Part shown: piece by piece, positions 44,843-55,884 of the stretch | Layout of the letters: the number at the start of each line of letters is the position of its first letter | Numbering within the stretch: the first letter of the stretch is position 1 | Origin: Prostheceraeus crozeri | Lineage: Eukaryota > Platyhelminthes > Polycladida > Euryleptidae | Assembly (NCBI GenBank): GCA_907163375.1 | Contig: CAJQUW010000468.1 | Coordinates: forward strand, 62,001 to 126,000 | Direction of reading: 5' to 3' | Length of the DNA stretch: 64,000 nucleotides | Translations under genes and position numbers: made by a program | The notes under the pieces: generated by a model | What the model saw: only the letters and a program-made list of their open reading frames with translations | Database searches by the model: none | Told to the model about the DNA's origin: nothing

Positions 44843-45383
44843 TTACAATCGTCTGGGTACGTACATACTCGATGAGATAGTCTAGGATCACATTTGCTTG
44901 TACATGAGATTTTAGTCCAGTAATGATCACTTTACTATTATGAAAGATTGCCACATGCACAGGTAACCAACAACTAATGAGAGCTGCAGGAAAAAGTTCG
45001 GGTTCATAACACAAATTGTAACTGCTGGTACGAATCTTCAAAAATGATACACTTTCACTCAATTGAGTAGAGATCACCATATTGTCCACAGTCAGATTCG
45101 ACATCACACACCTCTCCCTCTTCCATATCCGACGTAGTAGTCTTTGTAGCTCTAAGCGCATTGACTGCGCCGATGAATGAGAAAGGGCGCCGAGAATCTG
45201 TACAGTCCCATTTGAGAAGAGTTGAAGATTCCGTGAATTGTTCATCTTCACCACTAACATTTGAGGACGGCCCGGGTAATACTTGCTGTTTGGAAGGTGT
45301 TGGTGTAATGTTGTGAGATCGATTTTGGTGTAGAGTCTGAAGCGACGGAGAATGTTGACGATGGTGTAGCGATAGCGCTTCAT
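44838..45383 (-). CDS. TATA-binding protein homologue
   Basis: The ATG at 45383 gives 181 residues, the size of a bare TBP core. Both pseudo-repeats are visible. Repeat 1: IDLTTLHQHLPNSKYYPGRP, then LQLFSNGTVQILGALS. Repeat 2: VDNMVISTQ, then YEPELFPAALI and VAIFHNSKVIITGLKS. These align block by block with eukaryotic TBP (LDLKTI..NAEYNP, LIFSSGK.V.TGAKS, NMVGS, YEPELFPGLI, IFVSGKVVLTGAK). Of the four phenylalanines that TBP inserts into the TATA minor groove, three have a clear equivalent (F56, F131, F147). The frame is open. Role inferred: recognising the TATA boxes of this element. It could be a captured host gene that has diverged strongly. Confidence 0.87.
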   Translation of the reverse strand: MKRYRYTIVNILRRFRLYTKIDLTTLHQHLPNSKYYPGRPQMLVVKMNNSRNLQLFSNGTVQILGALSHSSAQSMRLELQRLLRRIWKRERCVMSNLTVDNMVISTQLSESVSFLKIRTSSYNLCYEPELFPAALISCWLPVHVAIFHNSKVIITGLKSHVQANVILDYLIEYVRTQTIVK

Positions 45384-45705
45384 GATGAAAAAATGAGTAA
45401 ATTGAGCGATGTACCTTCCTTTTATACTTTTCCCAACTACCTTGATGAAATGTGAAGTTAGTATGGAGTTGGGAATGATAGAGTTGAATTCGCCGTTTGT
45501 TGACGCACAACCAGATGCGATTTCCAATACGTGAATGTCTTTTCATATAGAAGTATTTCAAATCCTTCATGATATGATGTAGAGATTGAAAATGACGATA
45601 AGATAAAGCAAACTCTCTTCTCACATTTCCAGTTGAATCTTTGAAATAGACGTTTCGATCATGATCCGTTTCAATACGTTGTAGGGAATCTAATTTCCAA
45701 CTCAT
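45055..45705 (-). CDS. PC4-like protein (weak), overlaps TBP-like gene
   Basis: 216 residues from the ATG at 45705. The first 120 form two strand-rich blocks: SLQRIETDHDRNVYFKD, then FALSYRHFQSLHHIMKDL, and again IWLCVNKRRIQLYHS with FTFHQGSWEKYKRKVHRSI. The order of three strands then a helix starting near a QF or W is that of the PC4/p15 coactivator fold. The match is weak. After residue 108 the frame overlaps the TBP-like gene in another frame for 329 bp and ends in an acidic tail (SDMEEGEVCDVESD). A related ORF lies next to it at 45728-46083. Confidence 0.45.
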   Translation of the reverse strand: MSWKLDSLQRIETDHDRNVYFKDSTGNVRREFALSYRHFQSLHHIMKDLKYFYMKRHSRIGNRIWLCVNKRRIQLYHSQLHTNFTFHQGSWEKYKRKVHRSIYSFFHHEALSLHHRQHSPSLQTLHQNRSHNITPTPSKQQVLPGPSSNVSGEDEQFTESSTLLKWDCTDSRRPFSFIGAVNALRATKTTTSDMEEGEVCDVESDCGQYGDLYSIE

Positions 45706-45727
45706 GGTGCGTGGTAGTCATGTCTGA

Positions 45728-46083
45728 TTAAGATTTGCATAGTAGGGCGATGAACTCACGACGAATAAATGTCATGATGGAGCGATGTATGTATCTTCTA
45801 TACTTCTCCCAATTGTATTTGCGAAATGAGAAACAGTTTGCGGAATGAGAATGGCAGATTTGAATTTCATTTCTGTAATGTTGAAGCCAAACTTGATCAC
45901 CCAAGGAGATGAATCTTAATGTTTCAAAATATTCTAAAACTCTCATGATATCATGAGGTTGACAAATTGTCGCCATGTTAATGTAATACCTCTTGATGCA
46001 TGACCATGAGAATTTTTGAAATGTACGTTTCCATCACGATCAACTCTGATATATTGTAGAGAGTCCAAAATCCAAGTCTTCAT
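45728..46083 (-). pseudogene. Tandem paralogue of the PC4-like ORF, broken
   Basis: The ATG at 46083 starts MKTWILDSLQYIRVDRDGNV, clearly related to the start of the 45055-45705 protein. The later part reads YNWEKYRRYIHRSIMTFI, the counterpart of its WEKYKRKVHRSI block. The two genes are a tandem duplication. This copy looks broken, with about one break, and ends before any acidic tail. Confidence 0.6.
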
Positions 46084-46118
46084 GATGTTATGCAAAGCCG
46101 CAGATCAGCAATATCAAA

Positions 46119-47516
46119 ATGTCGTTTTATCATATTTTGCTTAGCAATGCGGCCGCAAATAGATTTTCTAGTAATCGAGCCGCACTCTTTTCTACTCCCA
46201 TTGATCATGCACAACAGCTAAATGGAAATTGGGAAGTGGGTGTCACTCAACTTGTTCATAGCAACTGTGTCTATACTTTTGATCATGAGGTGATGACTAT
46301 TAATATGAGACGTACAGCTGCTTACCAATGTGAAAAGGGGTGCCGAGTATACATTCCACAGTGGCCGAAGAAAGATCTCTTATCATGTAAAAAGTTTATA
46401 TATGATTTCTTGAATAAAGCGTGTAAACAGATTGTCCAATTTACTCCGCACAATGATGATCATAATTATGTACATCATGTAGTTGAGAAAGATTGGATTG
46501 TTGGTTTAAGTACAAGTTTAAGAAATGATTTAGGTTACCTCGCTAGCGCCTTAACAGGCTATGATAATTATAACGTTAATTACCATATAAGTGGTCATAA
46601 ACAGTTAATATATCGAGAGGAAGCTTATTATGTAGATCTTATTCCAAAAAATGAGAAGACGTTGGTGAAGAAGATTGTGATTAAGCCAAGAAAGACAAAC
46701 ATGACTCCTGAAACATTATTGAAGAAATTTAATTATCTCCTTCGAGTTGATGGTAAACAAGTGGCAACATTGACTTACATCAAATCATGTAATCATATTG
46801 CAATAAGTAAATTAAATGATGATGATCTAGTATTAGTTTGTTCAAGAGATTTTCATCAGTTCTTACGACATCGTTCTGCAGCTGTTCATGGAAAATTTGA
46901 TGTGGAACATTTACCATGTGAAAGGTCAAATCAATTTGATACAGAATGGACCGTATCTTTATACAGAAAGTGTGTAGAGCCTTTCGGTGGTATCTTACAT
47001 GAAACAAGAGTGTTGATGCCTCGCATTATTACTTCGGTTAAATTGGTTGTAGATTATTTAAATGAAGTGATTAATGAGCAACATATTTCATTTTCTGAAA
47101 AAGAAGGTGTTTTGTCTCTCACTATAAGTGGAAAAGGTATTGAACTAATTATGGATAAAACTCTAATGGACATTTTGGGTTTTGATCAAAATATCTTTAA
47201 AAGTGGTACTGTAACCAAAGCTAGCGCAGACATGTCACTATCGCGTCGTACTAACTATTTTCAGATATATTCCAATATTGGTGAAGATGTACGTGTGGGA
47301 GATGTTGAAGCTCCATTGCTAGCAATGATACCATACCAGCCAAAAAGCTGCAGTATTTTATCTGAGCATACTTTCAAGAAAGTGCATTATACAAAGCTGA
47401 AATCAAACTACATCCCACAAATTGATATTGCAATTTATGACGATGCTGGTGCGTTGATTCCTTTTCATAAAGATGCTGTGACAAGTATCACACTCCATTT
47501 CCGAATGAAGAGTTAA
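46119..47516 (+). CDS. Penton-like minor capsid protein (PY type)
   Basis: 465 residues in one open frame. The start SFYHILLSNAAANRFSSNRA with NWEVGVTQLVH, and the end PQIDIAIYDDAGALIPF with TLHFR, are the flanking motifs I associate with Polinton/adintovirus penton proteins. A GKGIELIMDKTLMDILGF block near residue 345 is also typical. The protein would occupy the five-fold vertices. It starts only 35 bp from the divergent PC4-like paralogue, so a shared promoter region is likely. Confidence 0.7.
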   Translation: MSFYHILLSNAAANRFSSNRAALFSTPIDHAQQLNGNWEVGVTQLVHSNCVYTFDHEVMTINMRRTAAYQCEKGCRVYIPQWPKKDLLSCKKFIYDFLNKACKQIVQFTPHNDDHNYVHHVVEKDWIVGLSTSLRNDLGYLASALTGYDNYNVNYHISGHKQLIYREEAYYVDLIPKNEKTLVKKIVIKPRKTNMTPETLLKKFNYLLRVDGKQVATLTYIKSCNHIAISKLNDDDLVLVCSRDFHQFLRHRSAAVHGKFDVEHLPCERSNQFDTEWTVSLYRKCVEPFGGILHETRVLMPRIITSVKLVVDYLNEVINEQHISFSEKEGVLSLTISGKGIELIMDKTLMDILGFDQNIFKSGTVTKASADMSLSRRTNYFQIYSNIGEDVRVGDVEAPLLAMIPYQPKSCSILSEHTFKKVHYTKLKSNYIPQIDIAIYDDAGALIPFHKDAVTSITLHFRMKS

Positions 47517-47555
47517 TGCAAACGTATGCTAATATATTTTTCCAATGTGAATAAT

Positions 47556-48517
47556 ATGGAAAGTGAAAATAAGGACTCGTTTCTAATCTACTTGCCCAGT
47601 AATGCTTCTATGAATCAATTTCCCAAAAACAAACCATCAGACTATCGAGTAGAATTAAACCGAGTAGAATTATTGAGTTAGTAAAACGATGGAATGAGAC
47701 TGTGGGTAAGAAGTATGGAGAGAAAATTATGGCGGACAAAAATAAGTTGGTCATTCAGAAATATAATGACAAACTTACAGTTTATTTCTCTCCAACCTTG
47801 CGTCATTTTGTAAGACATTATACACCTATTATTGGAAGCGGTCTGGTGTATGCTTCTCATGAATATCACACTACAGCTGATTCAGTTAATGATGAATGGT
47901 GGGTGGACATCTATGGTGATCGCATCAAGAAAATTTACCAGTCTTATGAAGAATCTAAAGTTGCTATCAATATAATGCCGCGTCTATATCATACAGTTGA
48001 AAGCTTCATTCATGTAGTAAATCCTTATATACAACAGAAGTTGAAGCATGTGATGAAAAGTAAATATGATGTAAAGATACACCACATTTCGTTTTCAATT
48101 GAAAATCAACGCGTTGTTCTGAAACTGGGTGATGACATTCAATGTCAATTGAGTAAAAATTTGAAAAAACTTTTTGGTTTTTCAATGCTACAAACTGTGT
48201 TTACTGCTGCGCATACGATTGGTATAGAAACACCAATGACACTTGATAAACATGAACAGCACCTTTACATTCAAAGTGATTTGATTCTACCTATTTCTGT
48301 TGGTGAGAAAAAAGAATACATTTTACGTGATTTCATTCATGATAGAGACGCTTCATATGGAATAGTCGAGAAGATGTTTGAATCTATTTTCTATCATCCC
48401 GTCGTCAAACAAACTATACCCTCTATTGCTATCAAAATTACCAATGGTTTACAAGAGTGCATCCATGTGAAAGATACTAAATCCCTCGTAACTTTAGTGT
48501 CTCGGAAAACAAAGTGA
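47556..48517 (+). pseudogene. Second penton-like gene, broken
   Basis: The ATG at 47556 begins MESENKDSFLIYLPSNASMN, similar in kind to the start of the preceding penton-like gene. The larger part contains LKKLFGFSMLQTVF, matching the DILGF block of that gene. It therefore appears to be a diverged paralogue, about 320 residues, that looks broken (about one break). An AATAAA at 48541-48546 follows. Confidence 0.5.
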
Positions 48518-48694
48518 AGTCATTGTGATATGTTTATTGAAATAAAAATGTGTATGAAAAAGTCTTTTCACAGATATAGGGGGAATGGGCTGACTGTAGG
48601 CATATATTCACAAGGAAGAAACGATCTCATGCGATACATAAAACAGCAATGTTTATCTACAGAAATCAACATGAAAATACTAAGTTAAGGATGA

Positions 48695-51600
48695 TTATGC
48701 TAAGACGTCTCCTGAATGTGGCAGTGTGAGTTTTATTCTTTTGGGTGGAGGTATGTTTGTGTCAGGATGTCCATGTGGAAGAGATATGTTATGTTCTAAC
48801 CAGCACCTCTTATCCTCCCATACTGAAAGCGCCCGTTTCCTAAAAGTATGAGTTTTGATCTCATGCGACTTAGATTTTAAGATTGTCATATTGACAAACG
48901 TTATATTTTTATTTCTATCGGCTTCCCTGAAATTTTTATGTTTCATGTTAGAGACCAATGATCTTGATATGCCTTTAGCGCGCTTAATACTATCGTCTCT
49001 ATCCTTTAATTTCATACTGTACATTTTTGGGCGGAGGAGAATCATTTCATCTATTTCCTTCCCTGCTGTCTCATCCTTAAAGCAGCCAAGTTTTGCCTTA
49101 TTTTTGATGGAGTAGAGTGGGTGATCAGTAGGATAATTTGATGTATCAAAATATCTTTCTAAAGATTTTCCTACTTCATTGAAATTTAAATCTTTTTGAG
49201 TGGTAATACCTAAGAAGAAACTATCTGTATCGCCACCCAACAAACGAACCTCTTTTACGAGAGGACATGGTTTTAGTATTTTATAAAAGAGTTGGTACAT
49301 TTCAAGCTTAGAGTAATCTACGGAAGATCTACGGTTTTATGTTTAATATTATTTGGATAGATTAGATCTATCTCAAAATAATATCCCCAATCACCTTCAT
49401 CTGGAATTTCTAGTATGTTAGAAGGGTTGGAGAGATGCTGAATTTCACTATCATCTAACCAGCTAAACTCAGAATGAGGGAGTGGTTTGGATAGTGAACT
49501 ACCATATAAATTATTTTGGTCAGAATACTTAAGATGAGTCTGATCATTGCCTACTAATTTTGATTTTAACCTATGTCTATTTACAAATGTGAGACCACCG
49601 CGAATTCCTCGCTCAAATATGTTATACATCTCTGGATCTTGTAAGAGATGAATGGTCTCACCAGTCATTTTAAAAGCAGACTTAAATGACATGGCTGGCA
49701 GACTGACAAAGTGGACGGGATCTAACTTATCTTCTTCTAATGCCACTCGTCGAAACTCCTGAAATATATCAGCAGCAAAAATACATCTAACTTAAGATAG
49801 GCAATCATATATTCGCCAAATGTATGGCAGTCAAATTTTATCCATGCATCTTGTGCATGATCATAATCTTCGGTCTTACATTCTGCGCCGGTCAAATCAT
49901 TTTTAAATTTATCTATGGGCGGAAGAGAAGTCTCGCCGAGTTTACTAATCGCATCAAAATATGCATATGGAAGGACTCCTTTCCGTGTGATGACTTCATC
50001 GGTTAGATTTGGATATTGTTTCTTAAGATTTTGTGTTAGTGGAGGAGACTTTAGATTTTGTACGAGAGAGGCCAGTGATGCAGTCACAAATTGGTAGGAA
50101 TCTAAAAATTTTATATCAAAATAGACCGTCTTATTTTCTTTAGTTTTATCAACAGGCACTTTTGCTGTCATGGCCATAAACTTCTCTCTCGTTTGTGCTA
50201 TTACATCAAGCTTCCACTCTTTCATTTGACCTAAACCTCCTTTTATTATCATATGGATGTCGTAGCCCTTGAAATTATGGAAAATGACGGGTAATGTACG
50301 CCGTTTCATCCTAAGTGAAAAATTGCATTTTGAACATAGTGCGTTTCTAAATTTACCAGTGATGTGATCATGTTCGCGCACTTTCTTAATCTTATCATCA
50401 TCAAATGTTTTCCTACATTTGAGGCAAACGTTGCAACTATCAAATTTTGCTTGATCATCTGCTGTCATATGCAATGATCTGCGATAGAGTTCACCATCAT
50501 ACTTTTGTTGAAATTTTACAGCCTGTTCGAGGAATTGTAGGAATTGGTAAATACAATCCTCACCTTGCCAGACGTGCATTTTATTTTTTCTATTTTGGAA
50601 ATGGTCATGCCATACTTCATAGCACGATATGGCTGCTGGCTTGTGGATGATATCATCGATATAGCATTCGATGTCAGCATAGATGACACGAAGAGGACTT
50701 AGCTCATCGCCATTCTCTCTATATGAAAACTCCTTATCTTTGGGCATGCGCTCCATTTGTAGTTTACCTCGCTTACACCATTCGTAATGAGTTTCAAACT
50801 TGTTTTTACTCCTAAAGTTCCTAATGCATCTGTCACAGTAATAAATCTCTGATGAGCTAGAATTTCTTAAGTGGTGGTATAAGCGAGAAATTTTGGGAAT
50901 ACCGCAGTAGTGCCATTCCTCACTATCATCCTGTCTTACTAATAAAAGGTTGACAACGTGGTCATAACAACTCGAACGCGAGTTGTAGCGGACACCCTTC
51001 AATCCCTTTTCCCAAACATGGAGAACTATTTTGATGTTGTTCAATTTTTCAAATTTTTCTATATCTTTAATTTTCATATCTTCACTATTGCAGTCATCAA
51101 ACTTCAATTCATTCCCCCACTGTTGATACTTACTCTTACGGTATCGGCTATTCTGTACATCATTATAGTGGAGAATGGAGAGGACGGCATACTTAAAACA
51201 GTGCGATTCGCAATCTACAGAAATGACTGCTGTTTTATTTTTTAAATTTTTCGGAAGTTTAAAGGAGCCTCGTCCAGAGTAGTTCTCTAATAAAGTGATT
51301 TTAATCATGGCGGTCTCAATACCATCAAAAACGAGATCTATCACGCTCGTTAAAGTTATCTATGTTTAATTTTAACCCTTGGATATGAAAATTTATCCAA
51401 GACTCGCAGTCTACAACTTCGGTTGCAGGAGAGGAAGGTATGTGAAACTCCAACCTCTCTACTATTTGACCAGTATGGTGGTCGATTTTTGCATATTTTA
51501 TTTTGAGATAGATGAGCGCCTTCATTCTAAAATTGGCTAAATTGTTGAAGAGCGCACCAATCAAAGATGAATTTTGATGAAACCATTCTTCAAAGTCAGT

Positions 51601-52176
51601 AATGGTTTCTGAGGATTCCATCTGGTAGTTCCTCACTAAATTATTTATCGACACTTCAGAGAGTCGTATAGAGGAGGTGCTGTTAGTATAACTATCGTCA
51701 CTGTGTGCATGTCGAAGTCTATGTGAAGATAGTTCAAAATGTGACTCAAAAGACTGAATGCATAAATCGCAAGAAAAGGAGACATCGTTAACAGAATCAT
51801 CCCCACCTTCGGAGATTGATGCTGACTTAGGTCTACAAACACCTCGCTTGATGTGTCGGACGAGATCACGCTTCCTCGTGAAGATGTGTCCACAGTCAGC
51901 ACATTCCCGATCGTTGGATTCCCGCGACAATGTTGACATGGAGTCGCTGTTGTTATCTGACTCGCTCGAGATGGGACTGGTATCACCTGAAAGAGAAATC
52001 ATTCTTTCATCTCTGTTAAAGTCTCAGTGTATTGTTACAACCTACCTTGACTCAACAACTCTAAACTTTCCTCGAGAAGGGAGGGCGTTGGTGATGAAGT
52101 TGATGCCTGAAATTGAGGAAGATGCTATTAGCCACACGTTTGAGGGAGATGAGTGAAGAAATTTTCAACTTACCAT
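48695..52176 (-). pseudogene. Protein-primed DNA polymerase B, broken
   Basis: A leader ATG at 52176-52174 is followed by a GTAAGT donor; candidate short introns lie at 52173-52107 and 52045-51987. The N-terminal region has two C2H2 fingers (CADCGHIFTRKRDLVRH, CDLCIQSFESHFELSSH). Then come a cysteine-protease-like block (CESHCFKYAVLSILH), an endonuclease VII-like motif (REHDHITGKFRN), exonuclease motifs (ADIEC, FHNFKGYD, YLKLDV), a DQNNLYGSSLSKPLP block and the polymerase motif C GGDTDSFFL. It would replicate the element by protein priming. The gene is broken, with roughly three breaks, and the polymerase core looks incomplete. Confidence 0.88.
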
Positions 52177-52354
52177 TTGAACGAAATTATGTTTAAGGTT
52201 GATTCTTCAACAAGATAGAGACTTTACTCAAATAATACGTCTCAAATTTGGATTTTACTAGAGAGCAGCTCACTTGTACGCCTCAAATATAGAATTCGCT
52301 AGAGAACACTTTACTTACACGTCTCAAAGACAGAGTGAAATGACACGAATGTCA

Positions 52355-52430
52355 CTTTGCATATATACTTTCATATTCATCATTCATTGGCTGTTCATTC
52401 TGATTGGTTGCTTGTTTATACTTAAGAATT
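52355..52430. promoter_or_regulatory. Divergent promoter, polymerase (-) and small gene (+)
   Basis: On the minus strand two CCAAT boxes (complements at about 52387 and 52404) stand upstream of TATATATG around 52362, spaced as a polymerase II promoter for the DNA polymerase gene. On the plus side tttatactta at about 52418 could serve as a weak TATA for the small gene at 52465. Confidence 0.5.
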
Positions 52431-52464
52431 AGAAAACATTTCAAAGTTATTATTCACAGTCAAC

Positions 52465-52914
52465 ATGACAAACCCTCCGACAACACCGAACACTAAATTC
52501 TCTTCTCCATGCTCATCACCAAAGGCGCTCGTTGCACCAAACGCTCCAACGAAGGGGAAGGTAGAGAAGGTGTACCGACTCGACAATATCAGAAAGTTAT
52601 CATTACCAGCGGACGAGGAAGAGGAGAGTGTATGTGAGAAGTAGTATCCCGACTTAACAGGCGTGAGGTGGAAGTATCTGCAGTACGATACTGATGATGT
52701 GATGGAGATCACCAGCACCAAATTCCTCCACCAATTATGGGAATGGTACACCCCTAACTCCCAGCCACGAAATATGGTGGAATGGGAGTACATCGACAAA
52801 GTGAGGCTCGCGGTAGAAGAACGATTGAAGCAAGTGAACTGTTTTTGTGATCTATGTGAAGTCAGACTCTGGGACGATATTGAGGATGAAGACCTTTTGA
52901 AATACATGCCATAA
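52465..52914 (+). CDS. Small unrecognised Polinton gene
   Basis: The first frame from the ATG at 52465 encodes about 59 Pro/Ser/Lys-rich residues with an acidic end (PADEEEE). Protein-like sequence resumes to the stop at 52914, including FLHQLWEWYTPNSQPRNM and a CDLCEVRLWDD motif. Either a short intron or about one break separates the parts. AATAAA at 52913-52918 overlaps the stop. Function unknown. Confidence 0.4.
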
Positions 52915-52918
52915 TAAA

Positions 52919-53656
52919 TTTTTATTTCGTATTATCTTTGCTTTCATACTGACTTACTTGAATGGGGCTTCAGTGGATGATTTAACCATGTATACTTTTT
53001 CATTTGGAAATAGTAGCACACTTAGTTTAACTTGCAATTCTTATAACATTTCATATGGATGATAATGGTAGATGAAATAGTGTTAAATAAAATTAAGATA
53101 GCTTACATGATTCTGGGATAGCAATCGACTGCGATCCATGTGTAAAGAGCTTGTTAGACTGCGGAAGAGAGAAGTGTGTTATGTTGCATGTGGCGCGTGA
53201 GTGTCCTCCCATTTCATTCATCAATTCATCTCATTGATAGAGGCAGGTAGAACTCATGGTTCTCATAACGTATGCAATGGATAGTTTATAAGGCAACCTT
53301 CGACAGTTGGCTAAATGTCGCCCTGGCGCGAATGCATACTACGTTGAGACAGATGCAATCACTTGCAAACATGACGCAGAGAGGTTTAACAAGATTGATC
53401 ATTGCCGAATGTCCCTTGCGGTATACATAGCTACGGGTTTCACCGCCGCCCTTTACAGGAACGCCCGTCGAAAGGAAGTATTACACTGAACTTCATTTGC
53501 AACGTTCAAGTTGACTGAGAGCAGATTCAACTTAATGATACTATTCGCCAGTCTGAAGACTGCCCAGGGCAAACCGCGAGGAGGTTCTATCATGTCTTGC
53601 CCCATGGTGGCCCCATAAGGACCGTTTGTGGCGTTCTCGGGGTGTGTGATAGGGAC
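52919..53656. other. Polinton intergenic region, no gene seen
   Basis: 3' regions of two convergent genes. A 60-codon plus frame at 53307-53489 has no motif or start context I trust. Confidence 0.4.
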
Positions 53657-54807
53657 TCAGGCTTGCTGTTTCGACTGCGGCTCCGGCAACGGGGCGGGTG
53701 GTCGCTTCTCTTGGATGTCTGTAAAGAAAGAAGTAGTGAGTTATCATCTTACATTTTAATTTAGTCATTTTTACTTACAGATCTTCTCGGACGCTTCCTC
53801 ATAAAGTAAATTCGAGATCGGATCACGATGATCGAAGGTGAAGTGTAGACACTCCACCCCTTTTTTCACCCGAGAGTAGCATTTCTCCCCTCCTCCACGC
53901 TCGTACAAGAGAGGAGTTTCTGCTACTCTCCCCTTTCTAATAGGGATGTGCAGACGACTGGAACGCACCCTTCGATCGCGATCCACCAGCTGCGCCGAAC
54001 GGTGCAGCTCGTGGTTCGTCTCGACAACCTTAGTCATCTGCACACGGAGTCTCTCCACTTCCTCCTTCAACCTTCGTATCTCCTTCTCCCTACTTTCCTT
54101 CTCTGCTAGCAAAGCCTCTTCTCTGGCTTTCCCCTCGAGAGTCTTGAGCCTCTCCTGCTCCAACTCGCCATCCCGCTCGCTTAATCTCTCCTTCACCTTC
54201 TTCATCTCTCCGGCCACGTTCTTTAGGTCCTCATACTTTGCCTTGTATGAGAAGGCCTCCTCCTTCAACTTCTCCACCTCTTTCTTTAGTTTCTCCCGTT
54301 CGGCGATCACCGGCGGGCGCTTGACAAAATTGCGACATTGCGTTGCAATTCCTCTCGCAGTCACGGCTGCAGGGGTTTCGCGATCGAGGTCGACTGTAGC
54401 TCTCCCTCCTCCTCACTATCGCTGCTGGACAGCGAGCTCTCGCTACTAAGTGAGGATACAGCGGCAATCGCTTCAATGGCGGATTGTAGCTCAGTGGCCT
54501 CAGTGGCGAAGAGTGAACTCCGTACTTGTTTGTTGACGGATTGTAGCTCCAAAGAACGGAGCTCAGTGGCGAAGAGTGAACTCCGTTCTTCTTCGCCTAC
54601 TTCGCCTGTTTGACACTCGCTGTGTTGTGAGTGCCAATCCTCCAGCCGCTCACTTAAGCGACTGACTTTGTGGGCTCCGCAATAGTAGCGAGCGACCCCT
54701 ATCTGTTTCTTGCTAGTGCAAACGTGTTTCTTGAAGGCGTCAGCTCGGAATAACTTCCGGCATTGACACAGTTTGAAACTGGTCTTGACATTATTGTATT
54801 TCGGCAT
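53657..54807 (-). CDS. Spliced coiled-coil protein gene, accessory
   Basis: The upstream part starts MPKYNNVKTSFKLCQCRK at the ATG at 54807, just after an acceptor-like cgcttcag. It has a CQC...HVC zinc-knuckle-like motif and a Ser/Glu-rich region with an in-frame internal duplication (ERSSLFATEL and VRSSLFATEA). The downstream part, below about 54410, is a coiled coil of about 110 residues with heptads (LKKEVEKLKEE, EIRRLKEEVERLRVQM). A 60-nt intron with GTAAGT donor (53778-53719) leads to a last exon ending at 53657 with PPAPLPEP. How the two parts join is unresolved. GC content is higher than in the other genes, so it may be a captured gene. Confidence 0.55.
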
Positions 54808-54839
54808 TTCTGAAGCGAAAAACGGAAAACAATGATTTT

Positions 54840-55880
54840 ACACTTAGTGAGGAATGATAGATTTCAGTATAGTGAGTGACACTCGATCCCGTCGACAGCC
54901 CGAAGGCCTTGTACTGATCACTAGGGAAGTGAAAGATCTTCCCCGATACCCGCTATTTACAGCTTAAGACATCATTGTCACTGCCCCGAAGTGGTACCAG
55001 CAACGCCGAGTCAAAGGTAGTGATCAGTAGCTGGGATCTAGCCCCTCAAAGCTGCCTTAGACTTAGTTAAACTTGAAATCTGATAGCAGATTTGAACTCA
55101 GCATACTTGAAAACCTTGAGGAAACATCCCAAGTCGTTGCTTTGATCAGCTTGATAGCAAGCCGTAGAGAGCTTGATTCACCAGCGTTTTGCAATAGAGA
55201 TGTTTAGAGGCCACCCATGACAAGATAGCTAAGACTCAACCGATTGGCGTTCAAAGTGCTACGTTGAGAACTGTGTCAAATGCCCAACATGAGTTGCCCC
55301 AGCGGTTTCGGTCCAAATATGACACACTCCCTTGCCAACCTTATCACTATGGCATCGTCCGCCGTCCCGAAGGAACACCCTGTCAGTGGAATATTACAGC
55401 AAAACTGTAAAACTGTAAAACTGTGTCTTGCTCACTTTCAGTGAAAAGCCACTTATACCATTAGAAGACTGGCTCAGACATCATTAAAAATGCTTTCATT
55501 GACTTCAGCAGGGTCGAAAACCCCAGAAAACCTCCAAAACTAGTGAATTTAAAATTTTCAACTTTTTAGCACTACTTATTAAATCTTATAAGTAGTCGAT
55601 CACTTCGGGCAGGTCAATAGCGACCGAACCTTTTTTGAATCAAGTCAAACGGACTTGTAGAAGCAAAGTTACAAGCCTTTAAAGTTTTGGAGTCTTTTAT
55701 GGCCTGGAGACGAAGGCCATCTCCTGGCTAACCTCTAAGTCTGACGGCTTAGCTGATATCAGCAATGAAATTTTCTAAGTCGGTTTCTTACAGAAACCCG
55801 GAATTTGGAATGTCCGAAGCTATCATCGGAGCTCAGAGAGACCTTTGACAATCGCTCTCCTCTAAATGAAAAGTCTCTGT
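54840..55880 (-). other. Leader/intron region of the coiled-coil gene
   Basis: About 1 kb without coding signal lies between the promoter near 55.9 kb and the acceptor before 54807. It is probably an untranslated leader with one or more introns. Confidence 0.4.
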
Positions 55881-55884
55881 CGGT

